DNA of 64,000 nucleotides. Source: Sepiola atlantica. Its lineage: Eukaryota; Mollusca; Cephalopoda; Sepiida; Sepiolidae. The notes beneath the pieces were generated by a model. It did no database searches. It was given only the letters and a program-made list of their open reading frames with translations, and had not been told where the DNA came from. Both the position numbers and the translations under genes were made by a program. Within the stretch, counting starts at the first letter, position 1, and every line of letters starts with the position of its first letter. Of this stretch, positions 11,320-23,110 are shown in pieces. Where the stretch lies: NCBI GenBank assembly GCA_963556195.1, contig OY744532.1, positions 107,767,083-107,831,082 of the forward strand. Reading direction: 5' to 3'.

Positions 11320-12640
11320 AAGCCAAAGCGACACCAATTACATTTTATTATCATTTATTATATATGTAGCATAGTTGGAGTATTCTTCAATCCCCACAGT
11401 GCGTCCACTTTGGCAACAGAAACCGTTGGTCGTATTTCCATAGTCGCAGTGGTGATGTGGCAGCCGAGGTTTCCATCTTCTCATCTCTCTCTCGTTGGAG
11501 ATGTCTTCTTACTTACATTAAATACAGTGAATGTTATTAAAAAAGAATAGCACAAATTCACTTCCGTTTGAACAATCTCTTTGGGGCTGAAATTTTTTTA
11601 AATGCGCAAGACGTTTTCATCTATATGCTCCTTTTCTCGCGTAACAATAAAATAAGTAAATGAAAAGAATAAGTTGGCTTGTATTTAATCAAAAATTTAT
11701 CAAAATTAATGAAAAAAAGAGTTGGCATACATATTTGTTCATATGTAATGTAAAAAGAAAAATGTTAGCATTAAAATACTCACAGTTCACACAATATATA
11801 TATATATTTTTTATTTAGATGTGGAAATTTTCTTACTTGCATATTTTTTTCAAAGTTTGCTCATCAGCAGACGATAACATTTCATCGAAAAAAGTTCTTT
11901 CTTTTTCGTTCACAAACATTCAAGGCAAACGACAAATTTTAATTGAAAAGGGTTCTTGTTATTCAAAGTTTTTTTAGGCTTGAACAAATATTCTTCTTTT
12001 TTTCTCATTTTTTTGTTAACTTTGAAAATAAAATAATTATTACCTCCTAACTTAATAATAATATTAATATTCTAAATAATTACTCATACTTTCCCTTTGA
12101 ATATTAAAATGTGAATTTCTGAACCCTAACCCTAACCTTAAATTAAATATACGATGACTTCACTTTTTCTTTATTCATTTATCCTTTGGATAAACAAACA
12201 TTAAATTCAATAACACTTTAAAATAATTAGTTGTCTTGACGAAATAGAAAATATTCTGGGTTCTTTTCTGATATTTTCAATAAATTTTGGGTCACATTCG
12301 GATTCAGATTTCTAAATATAACCTACGATTGAAATAATCTCATTACGTTTTCTTCACAAACAATAGTTAATATTTGGGATTTCCAAATATAACTTTAAAC
12401 AATGAATTTCGCGTCATACATTTTTTAAATTCTCGCAACTTTTCCAAGAAAATAAATTTAAATTGTCATCAACTCCACAACTCCACAGAAGAATCTGCAG
12501 CCCAAAAATGGACTCTATCGGTCAATAAATTAAATTCACATCGTAGATAAGAGAGGAATATCTCAAGTCTATTACATTATATTTCAAAAATATATTTAAA
12601 TTTATTCTCGGCATCATAATATAGAAAACGACAATTCAGA
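11320..12640. other. No gene recognised, AT-rich
   Basis: 1.3 kb of AT-rich sequence without recognisable coding or repeat structure, apart from short TA and AAT runs. Confidence 0.5.
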
Positions 12641-12644
12641 ACCT

Positions 12645-13040
12645 TTTTTTACAACTGTTCTAATGCAACAAAAAGGAAGTTTTTGCATCAATATGTAACA
12701 ATTGATGAAATGTGGATCCACTACTTCACCAAATCGGCAGTCAGCTGAGTGGACAGCAGCAGGTTAAAACCGTCCAAAGCGACCAAAGACACAAGCATCA
12801 ACAGGCAAAGTTTGGGCTTCTGTATTTTGGGATGCACAAAGTATTTTGTTGATTGATTTCCTTAAAAAAGGAAAAGTCGTTCATCAATAGCGAATATTAT
12901 ATAGCATTATTTGTGCGTTTGAACGAAGAAATCGCCTACAAATGGAGAAGAAAAAAGTGCACTGTGTCACAAGTCAATTGTAACGATGGCAAAACTATCG
13001 AATTACTTCCGTATCTCCCCTCAGCCTTTTTGGGTCTTTG
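12645..13040 (+). pseudogene. mariner transposase remnant (central part)
   Basis: Broken frames give TIDEMWIHYFT, then INSEYYIALFVRLNEEIA, then IELLPYLPSAFLGL. These correspond to the catalytic region of mariner-family DDE/D transposases, which excise and insert a transposon at TA sites. Several frame changes and stops separate the pieces (for example after FTKSAVS), so it is dead. The terminal inverted repeats were not located. The downstream end is cut by the SINE remnant at 13085. Confidence 0.8.
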
Positions 13041-13084
13041 ATCTTAAGGTTGTGTTCTTTTTCATACCACGTCCAGGACACGTC

Positions 13085-13385
13085 CTCGACAATCAGCCCA
13101 ACAGAGTCTAGTCCATTTCAGTCAGGTGGGCTTTTTTCTGTAGGACTGAGGTATGGTTCTGTTCAGATCTATGAGGTCCACCCTCCCAGGCTTGACCGTC
13201 TCTTTTTGGGAAGGGATTAGTTTATTGCTAATCGCCTGAGGTGCCCCTACCAGGGAATGCCGACAGGGCTGTCCAGGCATTTTTTGACAGCCAGAGTGCT
13301 ACGCTTCTTGGGTACTGGCTTTTCCTTCAAACCCACCTTCCGACCTTGTGTCACATCTTCTTACGGTGGGAGGGAAGTAAATACT
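13085..13385 (+). repeat. U2-SINE family, diverged copy
   Basis: The body of the SINE family is recognisable: CCACCCTCCCAGGCTTGACC, AGTTTATTGCTAATCGCCTG, CCCTACCAGGGAATGCCGAC and CCGACCTTGTGTCACATCTT. It is clearly more diverged than the copies at 24, 30 and 45 kb, and no U2-like head is visible. It is probably an older subfamily. Confidence 0.8.
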
Positions 13386-13399
13386 ACCCTATTCTCCAG

Positions 13400-15060
13400 A
13401 TCTGGTCTCTAGCAACTACTGACTGTTTGTAGACCCCGAAAGAATGCTCCAGGGGAAGAGATTTTGTTGCATACTTCCCGGAACGGGCCGTGGCAGTTCT
13501 CGTTTTGTATACTCGTCCCGGAATGGGCCGTGGCAGTTCTCGCTTAAACAACTGGTCACTCCCAACACTAAAAATGTATATGTTGCATACCTTTTAATTT
13601 CTCAATCCTTTATTTCTTCGTCGTGGAGGGGTGCCGTCTCGATATCGTCTAGTGGTTGAATTCTTTCTTCTTTTCTGTACTGCCGTGAACATCGCCGCTA
13701 CAACAAAAAGCTTCATGACCGATTCCGGAGACAAACAATCTTTTAAATTTTCAATTCTGTTTTATTTTAGGTGTTAGATTTCCGTCGGCTTGGAGATATT
13801 CACTAACATCGAGGGAGAGATCAAATTACTGCTTTATTGTAGTTACTTCTAGCTTAAGTCCTTAGCCATTCGAAGAGGGGGGGGGGAAGAAGGAATCTCA
13901 TGCCTGTATTTTCTTAGGGAATTTAATTCCCCTAATCATGTTGAAGACTACATAGAGAAGTCGACTGTTCGGCTCGCTTCCAAAACCCAGACTCACAAAA
14001 CTCTGCTTCCCACGCAAAAGCCCGCATTCGTCACAGCCTGACTCCCTTGAACTCCCGACCTAAAAGGTCTCATCAAAATGGTGGCCTGTCACATCTGTGA
14101 GCTCCAACCGTGAGAACAGCCCTATTCTGCACTCGACTGTACAGGTCCACCCGCACTAAATCGCGCAAGCCAAACCAAACGACTTCCCACAGATACGTCC
14201 ACCTCAAGATGCGTCCACCCCCACAGGGCCATTATCCAACAGTTTGAGTGTCAAGACAGGAGATGACCATTTTGCTGAGTCGGCTGGGTCTGTATGTATC
14301 TGCCTTGAATAAGAAAAGGGTCACCAGAGTTCAAAGGAAAACACCAACGTCTTCTCTACAATGATCTAAATCAATCCTTTATTGGGGTATATCGATACAC
14401 AAGCGTAAACATGTGAGGCAAGTTGCTTGGTTGGTCGGCATTATCGTAGGAATGTAATATAGTCCCAGTTGGTCTTCAGTATGAACTTGTATCTCGTTCC
14501 TCACCAATTCCTGGTCGGAGACGAGGAAGGTATCCTGTCAGATTCGCATCTCGGCTCAAACTGATTCGAATTTTAGCGCCAAGCTAAGGCTGGGCAGAAA
14601 CGGAAATGAGTGAAAGTCGCACAGTGATGTACCAATTGTCTGTGTATCAGTGCGCAAGTTTGGAGGTGCCTGTTTTTGCTAACCGAATCACAACTTATTA
14701 TTACACAAGGGATTGCGTGTACATATAAGAGAAAATAGATCTTTCGATCTAACTGCTACAAAGGCATTAGAATCAGTATCACCATAGAAGAATAAAGTCG
14801 AATTTTGCCTAAAAAGTGTTGCTTTATTAGTGAGGCCCGAGACTTATTGAGTGATGTGTTAAAACTTTCTTGTGATTTCATAATCGCCCCCCCCTCTCTT
14901 TCTCTTCTTTCGTTCTTTTTGCCACCTTCTTCCCTCTCCCTCTTTTATATATTTCTTGAAATTGATGAAGTCACAAAATGAGGTTATCTTTTTAAAAGTT
15001 GCCAAAAGTTATCATTCATCCTTTATGACGTCATCCATTTAAAAGTAAATATGTATTTCG
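13400..15060. other. No gene recognised
   Basis: 1.6 kb of mixed composition. A short internal duplication near 13475-13545 repeats GGAACGGGCCGTGGCAGTTC. There are homopolymer G and C runs at 13877 and 14886. No domain is recognised. Confidence 0.4.
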
Positions 15061-15080
15061 TTTTTTTGCGGGGGGAGGGG

Positions 15081-15414
15081 GATTTATCTTCCTCCCACAG
15101 CGGTAGGATGTGACACAAGGTCGGGAAAGTGGGATTTGAAAAGCCAGCGCCCGAGAAGATGAGCACTCTCGCCTACAAAAAATGCCTGGGCAGCCCCGTT
15201 GGCATTCCCCGGTAGGGGCGCCTCAGACAGTAAGCGATAAACTTACTCCACCTCAAAGAGGGAAGGCAAAGCCTGGGAGGGTAGACCTCCTAGAACTGCA
15301 CAGGACAAACCTACAGACTGGCGGAATCAAGACCCGAAGGCCAAGACGATACCGGTCTATAGGGTGTAGTATCCATCGGAACAGATACTACACTTTGATC
15401 TTAGCCAAAAGGTC
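15081..15414 (-). repeat. U2 snRNA-headed SINE, most complete copy
   Basis: On the minus strand the element starts with a block matching the 5' region of U2 snRNA: CCTTTTGGCTAAGATCAAAG followed by TGTAGTATCTGTTC. A body of about 250 bp follows, with CTGTGCAGTTCTAGGAGG, GAGGCGCCCCTACCGGGG and GCCCAGGCATTTTTTG, then the 3' segment CCGACCTTGTGTCACATC and an ATAAAT-type end. It is non-coding. The length, RNA-derived head and shared tail fit a SINE. snRNA-headed SINEs are known as a class (SINEU in crocodilians); this one looks distinct. Confidence 0.85.
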
Positions 15415-15515
15415 AATAACAAAGTTCTTGATAATTATATTCCAATGTTTATTAATACACTGGAATATAATTAGTAAGATAGAATGTTAATAATCATTGG
15501 AATATAACTGTCAAG

Positions 15516-16310
15516 TTGGATGTGAGGAACGCTTTCAACTCCATCCGACGAGACCATCTTCTAGAAACCTGTCTCCATCGAGCTCCTGCACTTCGTCCTT
15601 TGGCTCACACTGCCTACGCCAGTTCCAGCACCCTGATTATAGCCGACTACACCCTTGAATCACAGTGTGGTATACAGCAGGGTGACCCAATGGGACCCCT
15701 TCTTTTTGCCCTGGGAGTCGACAATATCACCCGTTTAGTAACTACACCTTTGAACATCTGGTATCTCGATGATGCAACATTTGGAGGCAGTTGAGCAAAT
15801 GTTGTTGAAAACCTCTCCAGAATCATCCCAGCCCTTTGCTGCAATCAGGCTTGAGGTAAACCCTGCCAAGTCTGAGATCGTCAATATCGACTGTTCGACA
15901 GAATCATTCTCGGTGGCCGTCTCGCAAATCAGCAAAGTCTTAGATAGGGTTAACATCACCAATTGAGACGATCTCATAATCCTCGGCTCCCTAATTTTCA
16001 AACCAGCGATCCAAGCTGACATCGACAAAAAAATTGCCAACTTGTCTAACATGTCATCTCGGCTCTTACTCATTGATAAGCATCCGGCACTTTTTCTCTT
16101 GCGCAACTGTTTCTGTATTTCAAAATTTTTATTTTCGCTATGTAGTGCGCCATGTTACCTGAGTAGGCTGGATTGCGTAATTCGGGACTCAGCAACGGTC
16201 ATCTGCAACATCAATTTTGATGATGTAGGCTGGCACCAGGCCACTCTTCCTGTGACAATATTAACTGGCCTTACGATAGTCGGCGCCCAGGATACACGGC
16301 TAGTATAAAT
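15516..16310 (+). pseudogene. Non-LTR-type reverse transcriptase remnant (YLDD), 5' part
   Basis: Broken frames of an RT domain: VRNAFNSIRRDHLLETC, then CGIQQGDPMGPLLFALG, then WYLDDATFGG with a stop directly after it. Further on come EVNPAKSEIV and, in a shifted frame, LFLLRNCFCISKFLF, CYLSRLDCVIRDS and DDVGWHQATLPV. This is the palm and thumb of an RT with a YLDD box. The fingers and N-terminus are missing, and several stops make it inactive. The continuation is found 1.1 kb downstream at 17420, so something inserted between. Clade not assigned. Confidence 0.8.
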
Positions 16311-17415
16311 TGGCCCAGTAGAATATAATTTAATTTCTTGTTTGAAATAAGAGTATCAATTTATATTGTCAGAGTGACCTATAGACCTCTTATGTAACCA
16401 TAAACATTAACCAACATTGGACCTCAAATAAACAAATGAGAACTAGCTTGATAAATAACATTTCTCCACTGAAGATAAACAAGTTTATATATCAATTTAT
16501 ATGATCAGTAACCTCAAAACATCTTCAATCTCAGATGGCATTATCGGAATTGAACCTTGTTGTTTCGAATTGGAAAACAGTGGAAATGCAATATACTTAT
16601 AATTTGGATAAGGATAAACAATTTTCAAGTTTGATTTATATTGTCAGAGTGATCTATAAACATCTTATGTCTCAAATAACATTATTGAACTTTGTTGTTA
16701 GATTCACAAGCGATTTCCATATAAAGGAGTTGAAGTTGAGAGAGATAGTCAGTCGGTGATAGAGTCGGCGATAAGCAGTCGGTGAGGACTGGCCAGTCGG
16801 CGATGGTCAGTCGGTGATAGAGAGTCGGCGATAAGCACTGGGAGAAGACAAGCCAGTCGGTGATAAGCATTGGCCGGGGACTAACCAGAGTTACACCAAG
16901 CAGACCGTGAATTAATCAATGAGAGAAACGGACATAAGAACCCTTCTCTATTCGTGAAAAATATCACATCTATCGGGATACGTGTGTCCTCGCCCGAGCT
17001 TAGAACAGCACGCCACTGATAGAGGGATAAATTGTCCATTGGTCCAATTACATACCAGAGTGAACTCAACATTATCTGGCCAACTGGCCTAGTGACTCAA
17101 CAAATGTATATTTTATTTCATTATTCATTATTAAGAATAATTATTTTCTGAGAAAACCACAGCGGACTTGACTTCTTTCCTTCAACAGTTCTGCATGAAT
17201 GATCTTTCATACAACAGGGATCCCGAGTCGCTGATTCCCCCTCAACGGTCACCCACTTATCTAAACAAACACAACGTGGGGATGGGGGTGACCTTACGAG
17301 AGGCCTCTTCGACAACCGTGGCCTTCTTCGGAGCAGCAACTTTTGTATCAACAGGATGACATGACTAATCAGCCCAGGAGCGGCCAACTGGTGACGTCAC
17401 GATGGGTTAAAAGGC
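16311..17415. mobile_element. Unidentified 1.1-kb insertion splitting the RT remnant
   Basis: This stretch separates two co-linear parts of the RT remnant. It contains two copies of TTTATATTGTCAGAGTGA (16360 and 16635) and a degenerate array of CAGTCGGTGATA-type units at 16745-16875. No coding domain and no clear ends were found. It may be more than one insertion. Confidence 0.5.
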
Positions 17416-17419
17416 CTTT

Positions 17420-17706
17420 TCATTCCTATCTCCTTTGGTGGACTTGGTTTTAAATTAACGACCAACGTTGCATTGCCTGCTTACGCCTCCTCCATCTGCA
17501 CAAGTCAGGATCTTGTTGAGAGTATTCTACGTGAAGCATTCGAATCTCCTCTCGACCAACTGATCCATTACTGGAGGGGAGCTGGTCTAATCATTCCGGA
17601 GCAGACAGGAAGACAGAAGAGCTGGGATACGATCAGTATGAAGATCAGAGTCGAACCCCTAAAAGCATCTTGCGACCAACACCGTCTGGCTTGCCTTCAA
17701 GCTGCA
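17420..17706 (+). pseudogene. YLDD reverse transcriptase remnant, 3' part
   Basis: The frame resumes with ISFGGLGFKLTTNVALPAYA, then LDQLIHYWRGAGLIIPEQTG and QHRLACLQA, which follows the thumb of this RT family. It stops being RT-like at about 17706, where the sequence switches to the 3' UTR of an RLE-LINE on the opposite strand. The open frame to 17808 is therefore a chimera of two elements. Confidence 0.75.
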
Positions 17707-17829
17707 ATTCTCTGCACTTTTCCAGTGGAGATCTGTTTTTTGCTGTCCCTCCTCGGTCTTCTCATCCTCCTCGATCCTCTACAAATATTTTGTCTGGTGT
17801 CAGCCTAGGCCGGTACCATTTAAAAAAAA

Positions 17830-17874
<45 letters not shown>

Positions 17875-18380
17875 AACAATATTTTTTTAAAATTAATTTA
17901 ATTTTAAAAAAAATTTTTAAAAAATTAAATAATAATAATTCTTTTGAATTTTTTAATTAAAAAAAAAATTGGGGGGTGGGGGTGGGGGGAGAGAGCTTAT
18001 AGTGTTTCTTGTAATTTCTGTTTCTTTGGTTCATTTTTGTGTAGTGATAGTTGAGGCCGGTGTAATTTATTGGAGGTGGGTGGAATTATGAAGTGCTGTT
18101 TCTTGCAGTTTCTGTTCCTTGGTTCTTGTTGTGGTGTTCTTTGTGTGTTTTGTTCTCTCCCTGTTGTAAATTCCTTGTGACTGGTTAGCCTTTGTAGCTT
18201 ATGCGTGTTGGTTTCTGCATTCGAGGATTTTCCTTAAGATTGCAGCTGTTTTGATCATCGCCGTGCTTTGTATGGTTTCGATCGTCCCTTTGATTCCAAT
18301 TTCTCTCAGTCTTTTCGCCAGGTTTTTTGGGATTGTTCCTAGTGCTCCTACGATTATTGGTATTATAGTAACTTTCATCT
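17706..18380 (-). mobile_element. RLE-type LINE, copy 3 (minus strand, 3' end only)
   Basis: On the minus strand it reads from about codon 830 of the RLE-LINE protein (IIVGALGTIPKN, LSEIGIKGT) through the 3' UTR, which shares GGCCTAGGCTGACACCAGAC with copy 2 at 6200. Its 5' side on the minus strand is again a run of trinucleotide repeats (18381-18466: GAA, GAC and AAT types), as for copies 1 and 2. Its 3' end is cut at the RT remnant. An AT-rich and AAAT-repeat patch lies inside at 17820-17970. Confidence 0.85.
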
Positions 18381-18398
18381 TCTTCTTCTTCTTCTTCT

Positions 18399-18431
<33 letters not shown>

Positions 18432-18440
18432 GTCGTATTA

Positions 18441-18471
<31 letters not shown>

Positions 18472-18474
18472 TTT
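18381..18474. repeat. (CTT)n(CGT)n(ATT)n(ATTT)n compound microsatellite
   Basis: Consecutive runs of CTT, CGT, ATT and ATTT lie between the minus-strand LINE and the foldback element at 18475. Confidence 0.95.
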
Positions 18475-19254
18475 GGCACATGTTCGTCTTTGTCCACTGT
18501 CCGTTTTTCACAACTTTTTACTGACCATTTTTTTTTCTTTTTTCGGTGTACACTTATCTATCAGGCTGCTAGAGAATACTGGTTATTTTTGAAAAAAAAT
18601 TCAAATATTTTACATTTTAGGAGGGGGGATCAGTTTCCAATGTTAATTCAATGTAGACTAATCCCCCTCTTTTTGACCATCTCAATTTAAAAAAAATCTT
18701 TTTCGGTGTACAATTATCTATCATGTCAGTAGAGAATTTCGGGGTTTTTGGAAAGAAATTTTTAAAAAATTGAGATTTTAAGACGGGGGATCAGTTTACA
18801 ATGTAAATTCAACGTAGACTGATCCCACCTCTTTTTGACCATCTCAAATTTTTAAAATTCTTCTTCTGTTTACAATTACTTATCATGTCGCGAGAGAATT
18901 CCGGGGTTTTTGGAAAGAAATTTTTAAAAATTGAGATTTTAAGACGGGGGATCAGTCTTGTTCGTCTTTTATCATAGTCCGTTTTTCACAACTTTGTACG
19001 TCTTAAAATCTCAATTTTTAAAAATTTCTTTCCAAAACCCCCGGAATTTTCTCGCGACATGATAGGGATCAGTTTACGTTGAATTAACATTGGAAACTGA
19101 TCCCCCCTCCTAAAATGTAAAATATTTGAATTTTTTTTCCAAAAAAACAGTATTCTCTAGCAGCCTGATAGATAAGTGTACACCGAAAAAAGAAAAAAAT
19201 ATGGTCAGTAAAAAGTTGGGGAAAACGGACAATGGACAAAGACGAACATGTGCC
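18475..19254. mobile_element. 780-bp foldback DNA element, 8-bp target duplication
   Basis: The ends are inverted repeats starting GGCACATGTTCGTCTTTGTC. The arms remain paired for about 190 bp. ATTTATTT flanks both ends (18467-18474 and 19255-19262), consistent with an 8-bp duplication, although the site is low-complexity. The interior repeats GGGGGATCAGTTT blocks several times in both orientations. No transposase is encoded. An 8-bp duplication suggests hAT-type or Merlin-type mobilisation; the family is not identified. Confidence 0.75.
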
Positions 19255-19333
19255 ATTTATTTTTTTATTTTTTTAGCCTGACGATTCGCTTCGGTTGTAT
19301 AGCTTAATTACTATACTTACTATATATACGAGG

Positions 19334-19512
19334 TCTGTCTAAAAAGTATCCGACCTTAGGCCAGAAAAAAATATTTCAAATACGTGACGGGTTGAGAGTC
19401 TAATCCCCTTCAAAGTAGGCTCCTTGTGTTTGCACACAGGTAGCCCACCGATCCATCCACTGCCGGAAACATCTCTGGAAGTCTTCTTTTGGAATGTTGT
19501 TCCGTTGACAAA
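19334..19512 (-). pseudogene. mariner transposase C-terminus with terminal repeat
   Basis: On the minus strand the frame reads NIPKEDFQRCFRQWMDRWAT, then CVQTQGAYFEGD and a stop. This is the C-terminal end of a mariner transposase. It is followed about 70 bp on by the element end, read on the + strand as CGAGGTCTGTCTAAAAAGTA. Only the last third of the element is present. TA-rich sequence flanks the terminal repeat at 19322-19330. Confidence 0.85.
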
Positions 19513-19599
19513 CAAATAACTAAATATCTAATTAATAACAGTTGTTTAGCTATGGTTTGTTCGTTCTTTATTTTTATTTTACTTTGATTTTCTTCGTTT

Positions 19600-20478
19600 G
19601 AATTTATCGTTTGGCAGTCTTCAATTTATCGTTTGGTAGTCTTCAATTTATCGTTTGGTAGTCTTCAATTTATCGTTTGGCAGTCTTCAATTTATCGTTT
19701 GGTAGTCTTCAATTTATCGTTTGGTAGTCTTCAATTTATCGTTTGGCAGTCTTCAATTTATCGTTTGGCAGTCTTCAATTTATCGTTTAGTAGTCTTCAA
19801 TTTATCGTTTGGCAGTCTTCAATTTATCGTTTGGCAGTCTTCAATTTATCGTTTGGTAGTCTTCAATTTATCGTTTGGTAGTCTTCAATTTATCGTTTGG
19901 TAGTCTTCAATTTATCGTTTGGCAGTCTTCAATTTATCGTTTGGTAGTCTTCAATTTATCGTTTGGTAGTCTTCAATTTATCGTTTGGCAGTCTTCAATT
20001 TATCGTTTGGCAGTCTTCAATTTATCGTTTGGTAGTCTTCAATTTATCGTTTGGTAGTCTTCAATTTATCGTTTGGTAGTCTTCAATTTATCGTTTGGCA
20101 GTCTTCAATTTATCGTTTGGCAGTCTTCAATTTATCGTTTAGTAGTCTTCAATTTATCGTTTGGCAGTCTTCAATTTATCGTTTGGCAGTCTTCAATTTA
20201 TCGTTTGGTAGTCTTCAATTTATCGTTTGGTAGTCTTCAATTTATCGTTTGGCAGTCTTCAATTTATCGTTTGGTAGTCTTCAATTTATCGTTTGGTAGT
20301 CTTCAATTTATCGTTTGGCAGTCTTCAATTTATCGTTTGGCAGTCTTCAATTTATCGTTTGGTAGTCTTCAATTTATCGTTTGGTAGTCTTCAATTTATC
20401 GTTTGGCAGTCTTCAATTTATCGTTTGGTAGTCTTCAATTTATCGTTTGGCAGTCTTCAATTAATCGTTTGGTAGTCA
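19600..20478. repeat. 22-bp satellite, about 40 units
   Basis: Head-to-tail copies of a 22-bp unit containing CTTCAATTTATCGTTTGG, nearly all identical except for one C/T position (GGCAGT or GGTAGT) and a rarer TTAGT variant. The two TTAGT units are exactly 16 units (352 bp) apart with matching neighbours, so a block was duplicated. The unit length is not a multiple of three, and the repetitive reading frames are artefacts. Confidence 0.97.
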
Positions 20479-21595
20479 CGTAAACGCGTTGCGTTCTCTA
20501 TAAGAGTAATTATTTTTGTTTAAATCGAATGTTGTTCTTCGGCATTTTTATTAACATTACGACTTTTTCACGCCATAAGAATACAAAGGGAGATAATTCA
20601 TGATGTCTTATTTAGTAAAGGGACGCAATTTTGAAACTCTTAATTTAAATTTTTTTTAAAGAAAACCCTGTATTCCTTTTCGACTGCTACTTATTAGGTT
20701 TTATCGACACTTTCATGTACTTTCATGAAATGAGACTCAACTTTAAAAATTTATATCCGAGGGCTCTCTTACGGATAAATGACGTTGTTCCTTTTAGGGC
20801 TGCTATCTGTACTTCCCTACAGTTTGGTCTTCTGGGGATTGTGTCTAAGTATTTTATTAGATTTTTTTTTTCACTAGACCAGTTGCCCCCACTACAACCG
20901 GTATGATGTTTATTTCATCGAGGGACCATGTGGAGCAATGAGTCTTGTGTTAAATCCATGGCCATACCATAGGGATCGCCATGGTTAAATCCATTTCAAT
21001 CATGTAAATTATTTAGAGTAAAATGAATTTCGATAAAACAATTTATTTTTACTTAAACCACGTTTTAAATAAAATTTTAAAAAGTAGGAAGTAGCTACAT
21101 TGCTGTCTCCGGTTAACTAGACAAACCTGTTTTTAGGCTTATATTGCCATCGCAGGCATCGCACGCGAGATGAGCGAACATGAAAAAGATATTAGCTCGT
21201 ATAAGCTACTCTCTTTCTTTCTCCGTTGGTTCAAAATTAATTAATGAATTCAAAAGCATAAATTTACAAAAGAGATATTTTATATATGTTTAAAATGGAA
21301 ATCTAAATAGATGAGAAAACATAGAATAATTGTTCAGTATTTTGAATGTCCTTGCAGTTGAGATATCGAGGAAGCCCGAGTCGATAATTTAAAGGCCGTG
21401 AATTATCTACGGGTCTGAAAAATCGTAATCATAACTTCCTCACTTAATTACATGAATTACATTTCATTGAAAGTTATTAAATAGAGTCAATAATAATTTG
21501 TTTTCATATAAGAAAGTTCAGTGAGAAATGTATGAAGTATTAAAGTGATTTGTTTTCAATCAGAGTAAATCAGCAGACGACATTGAAAGGGGATT
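20479..21595. other. No gene recognised
   Basis: 1.1 kb of AT-rich sequence with no domain or repeat recognised. Confidence 0.45.
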
Positions 21596-21599
21596 CAAT

Positions 21600-21672
21600 G
21601 AGTGTGTGGGTGTGTGTGTGTGTGTGCGTGTGTGTGTGTGTATGTGTATGTGTGTGTGTGTGTGTGTGTGTT
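21600..21672. repeat. (GT)n microsatellite
   Basis: About 70 bp of GT dinucleotides with few interruptions. Confidence 0.95.
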
Positions 21673-22735
21673 GCTTTTAGTGTGCATATACGTATGACAG
21701 TGTGTTTGTGTGAGTTGAGAATTGTAGCAAGAAATGGGGCGAGTTTAAAACGAAGTGTAATATATTGAATGTTAGCACTGTCCTGGAATTTTTGTCTCAA
21801 CTGTTTATTAAAGGAAAAATTTGTCCTTTTATGGGGTCGAGGGGCTCCAAAAGAGCAATTTCTACAAATTCAGAAAAATCCGCTAAATGGTTCAAAATAT
21901 TAGTATTTGCTTTTATTAATTCAGGTTCATGTGTGCGTCGAGTCGATTGCACAGTGACGAATTAAAGCATTTTCATTTTGGGACCGAAGGGTAAACCTCG
22001 TCTCTACACTGCTGTCGCCTTCTTTCTTTTTCACTTTTTAATTAAAATGCTCGATTTTATGGTTTATGGAGTTCATCAAGAAGAAATTTTAATTTGTTTT
22101 CTGATTTTTGAATACTTCCTTTGCATTTTTTATTTTACAAATATCCAGAATTATGATTAAAGACGAGTGTTTTTCAGCAATTAAAAGAAATCCCTCCCTT
22201 AATCTTACCAATAACCCTAAGTCCAGGTGGCAATAACCCCCCTCAAAACCTTCCTCAGCAATTAAAAAAAAAAAAACTCCCCTAACCCTACCACTAAGTC
22301 TGGGTGATGTGAAATTAATACCTACTAAAGTAGAAACCAGTTATTTGTGACTTTAAGTTGAAGGTAAATTTATGGGGTGAGGAGAAAGTTTATCTTGCTG
22401 AGAAAGATGTAAAGGTTGAATGAAAAACATGTGAAATGTAAGTTTAGAAACCAAATGATGTAGAGTTTGGTTACAGGATCCATTTCAGGAAGTGTAAAAG
22501 AACAGTGGAAGAGGTTGAAAGCTGAAGGATACACTGTTTGGGGGTAACGGACCAGACTTGTGGTTGGATGAAAGGGCCCCCGAAGGCATAGCGTGGCATG
22601 GTGATGGAATGAGGAAGTTGACAAGTGTATCAAAGAAAAGTGGAAACGATGGAGTGAGTGGAGAAAAGGTTTAGCGAATAAGGATAAAATGTATCTGGCG
22701 GCCACGAAAACAGCAAGAAGAGCATGTAGTACCAA
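21673..22735. other. No gene recognised
   Basis: About 1 kb without a recognisable gene. Two similar patches at 22180-22270 and 22255-22310 (CAGCAATTAAA, then CCCTAACCCTA) form a short degenerate duplication. Confidence 0.4.
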
Positions 22736-22744
22736 AAGTGTGCG

Positions 22745-23110
22745 TATTACATTTTTGGGATGTGACCATTTCAAAAGAAGTTTTTGGGATGTGACCATTT
22801 CAAAAGAAGTTTTTGGGATGTGACCATTTCAAAAGAAGTTTTTGGGATGTGACAATTTCAAAAGAAGTTTTTGAGATGTGACCATTTCAAAAGAAGTTTT
22901 TGAGATGTGACCATTTCAAAAGAAGTTTTTGGGATGTGACCATGTCAAAAGAAGTTTTTGGGATGTGACCATTTCAAAAGAAGTTTTTGGGATGTGACCA
23001 TTTCAAAAGAAGTTTTTGGGATGTGACCATTTCAAAAGAAGTTTTTGAGATGTGACCATTTCAAAAGAAGTTTTTGAGATGTGACCATTTCAAAAGAAGT
23101 TTTTGGGATG
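22745..23110. repeat. 29-bp minisatellite, about 13 units
   Basis: Tandem 29-bp units with GGGATGTGACCATTTCAAAA, differing by a G/A change (TTGGGAT or TTGAGAT). It is followed by TTAGGG-like sequence. Confidence 0.95.

Noticed and set aside
11861..11895. CTGATGA on the minus strand as another hammerhead
   Set aside because: No stem II and no correctly placed GAAA with a stem III.
15378..15414. A functional U2 snRNA gene
   Set aside because: Only about 35 nt match and the rest of U2 (Sm site, 3' stem-loops) is absent, so it is a derived SINE head.
19633..20475. Repeated frames with SLQFIVWQSSIYRL
   Set aside because: The 22-bp satellite read in shifting registers; no start context or conserved domain.
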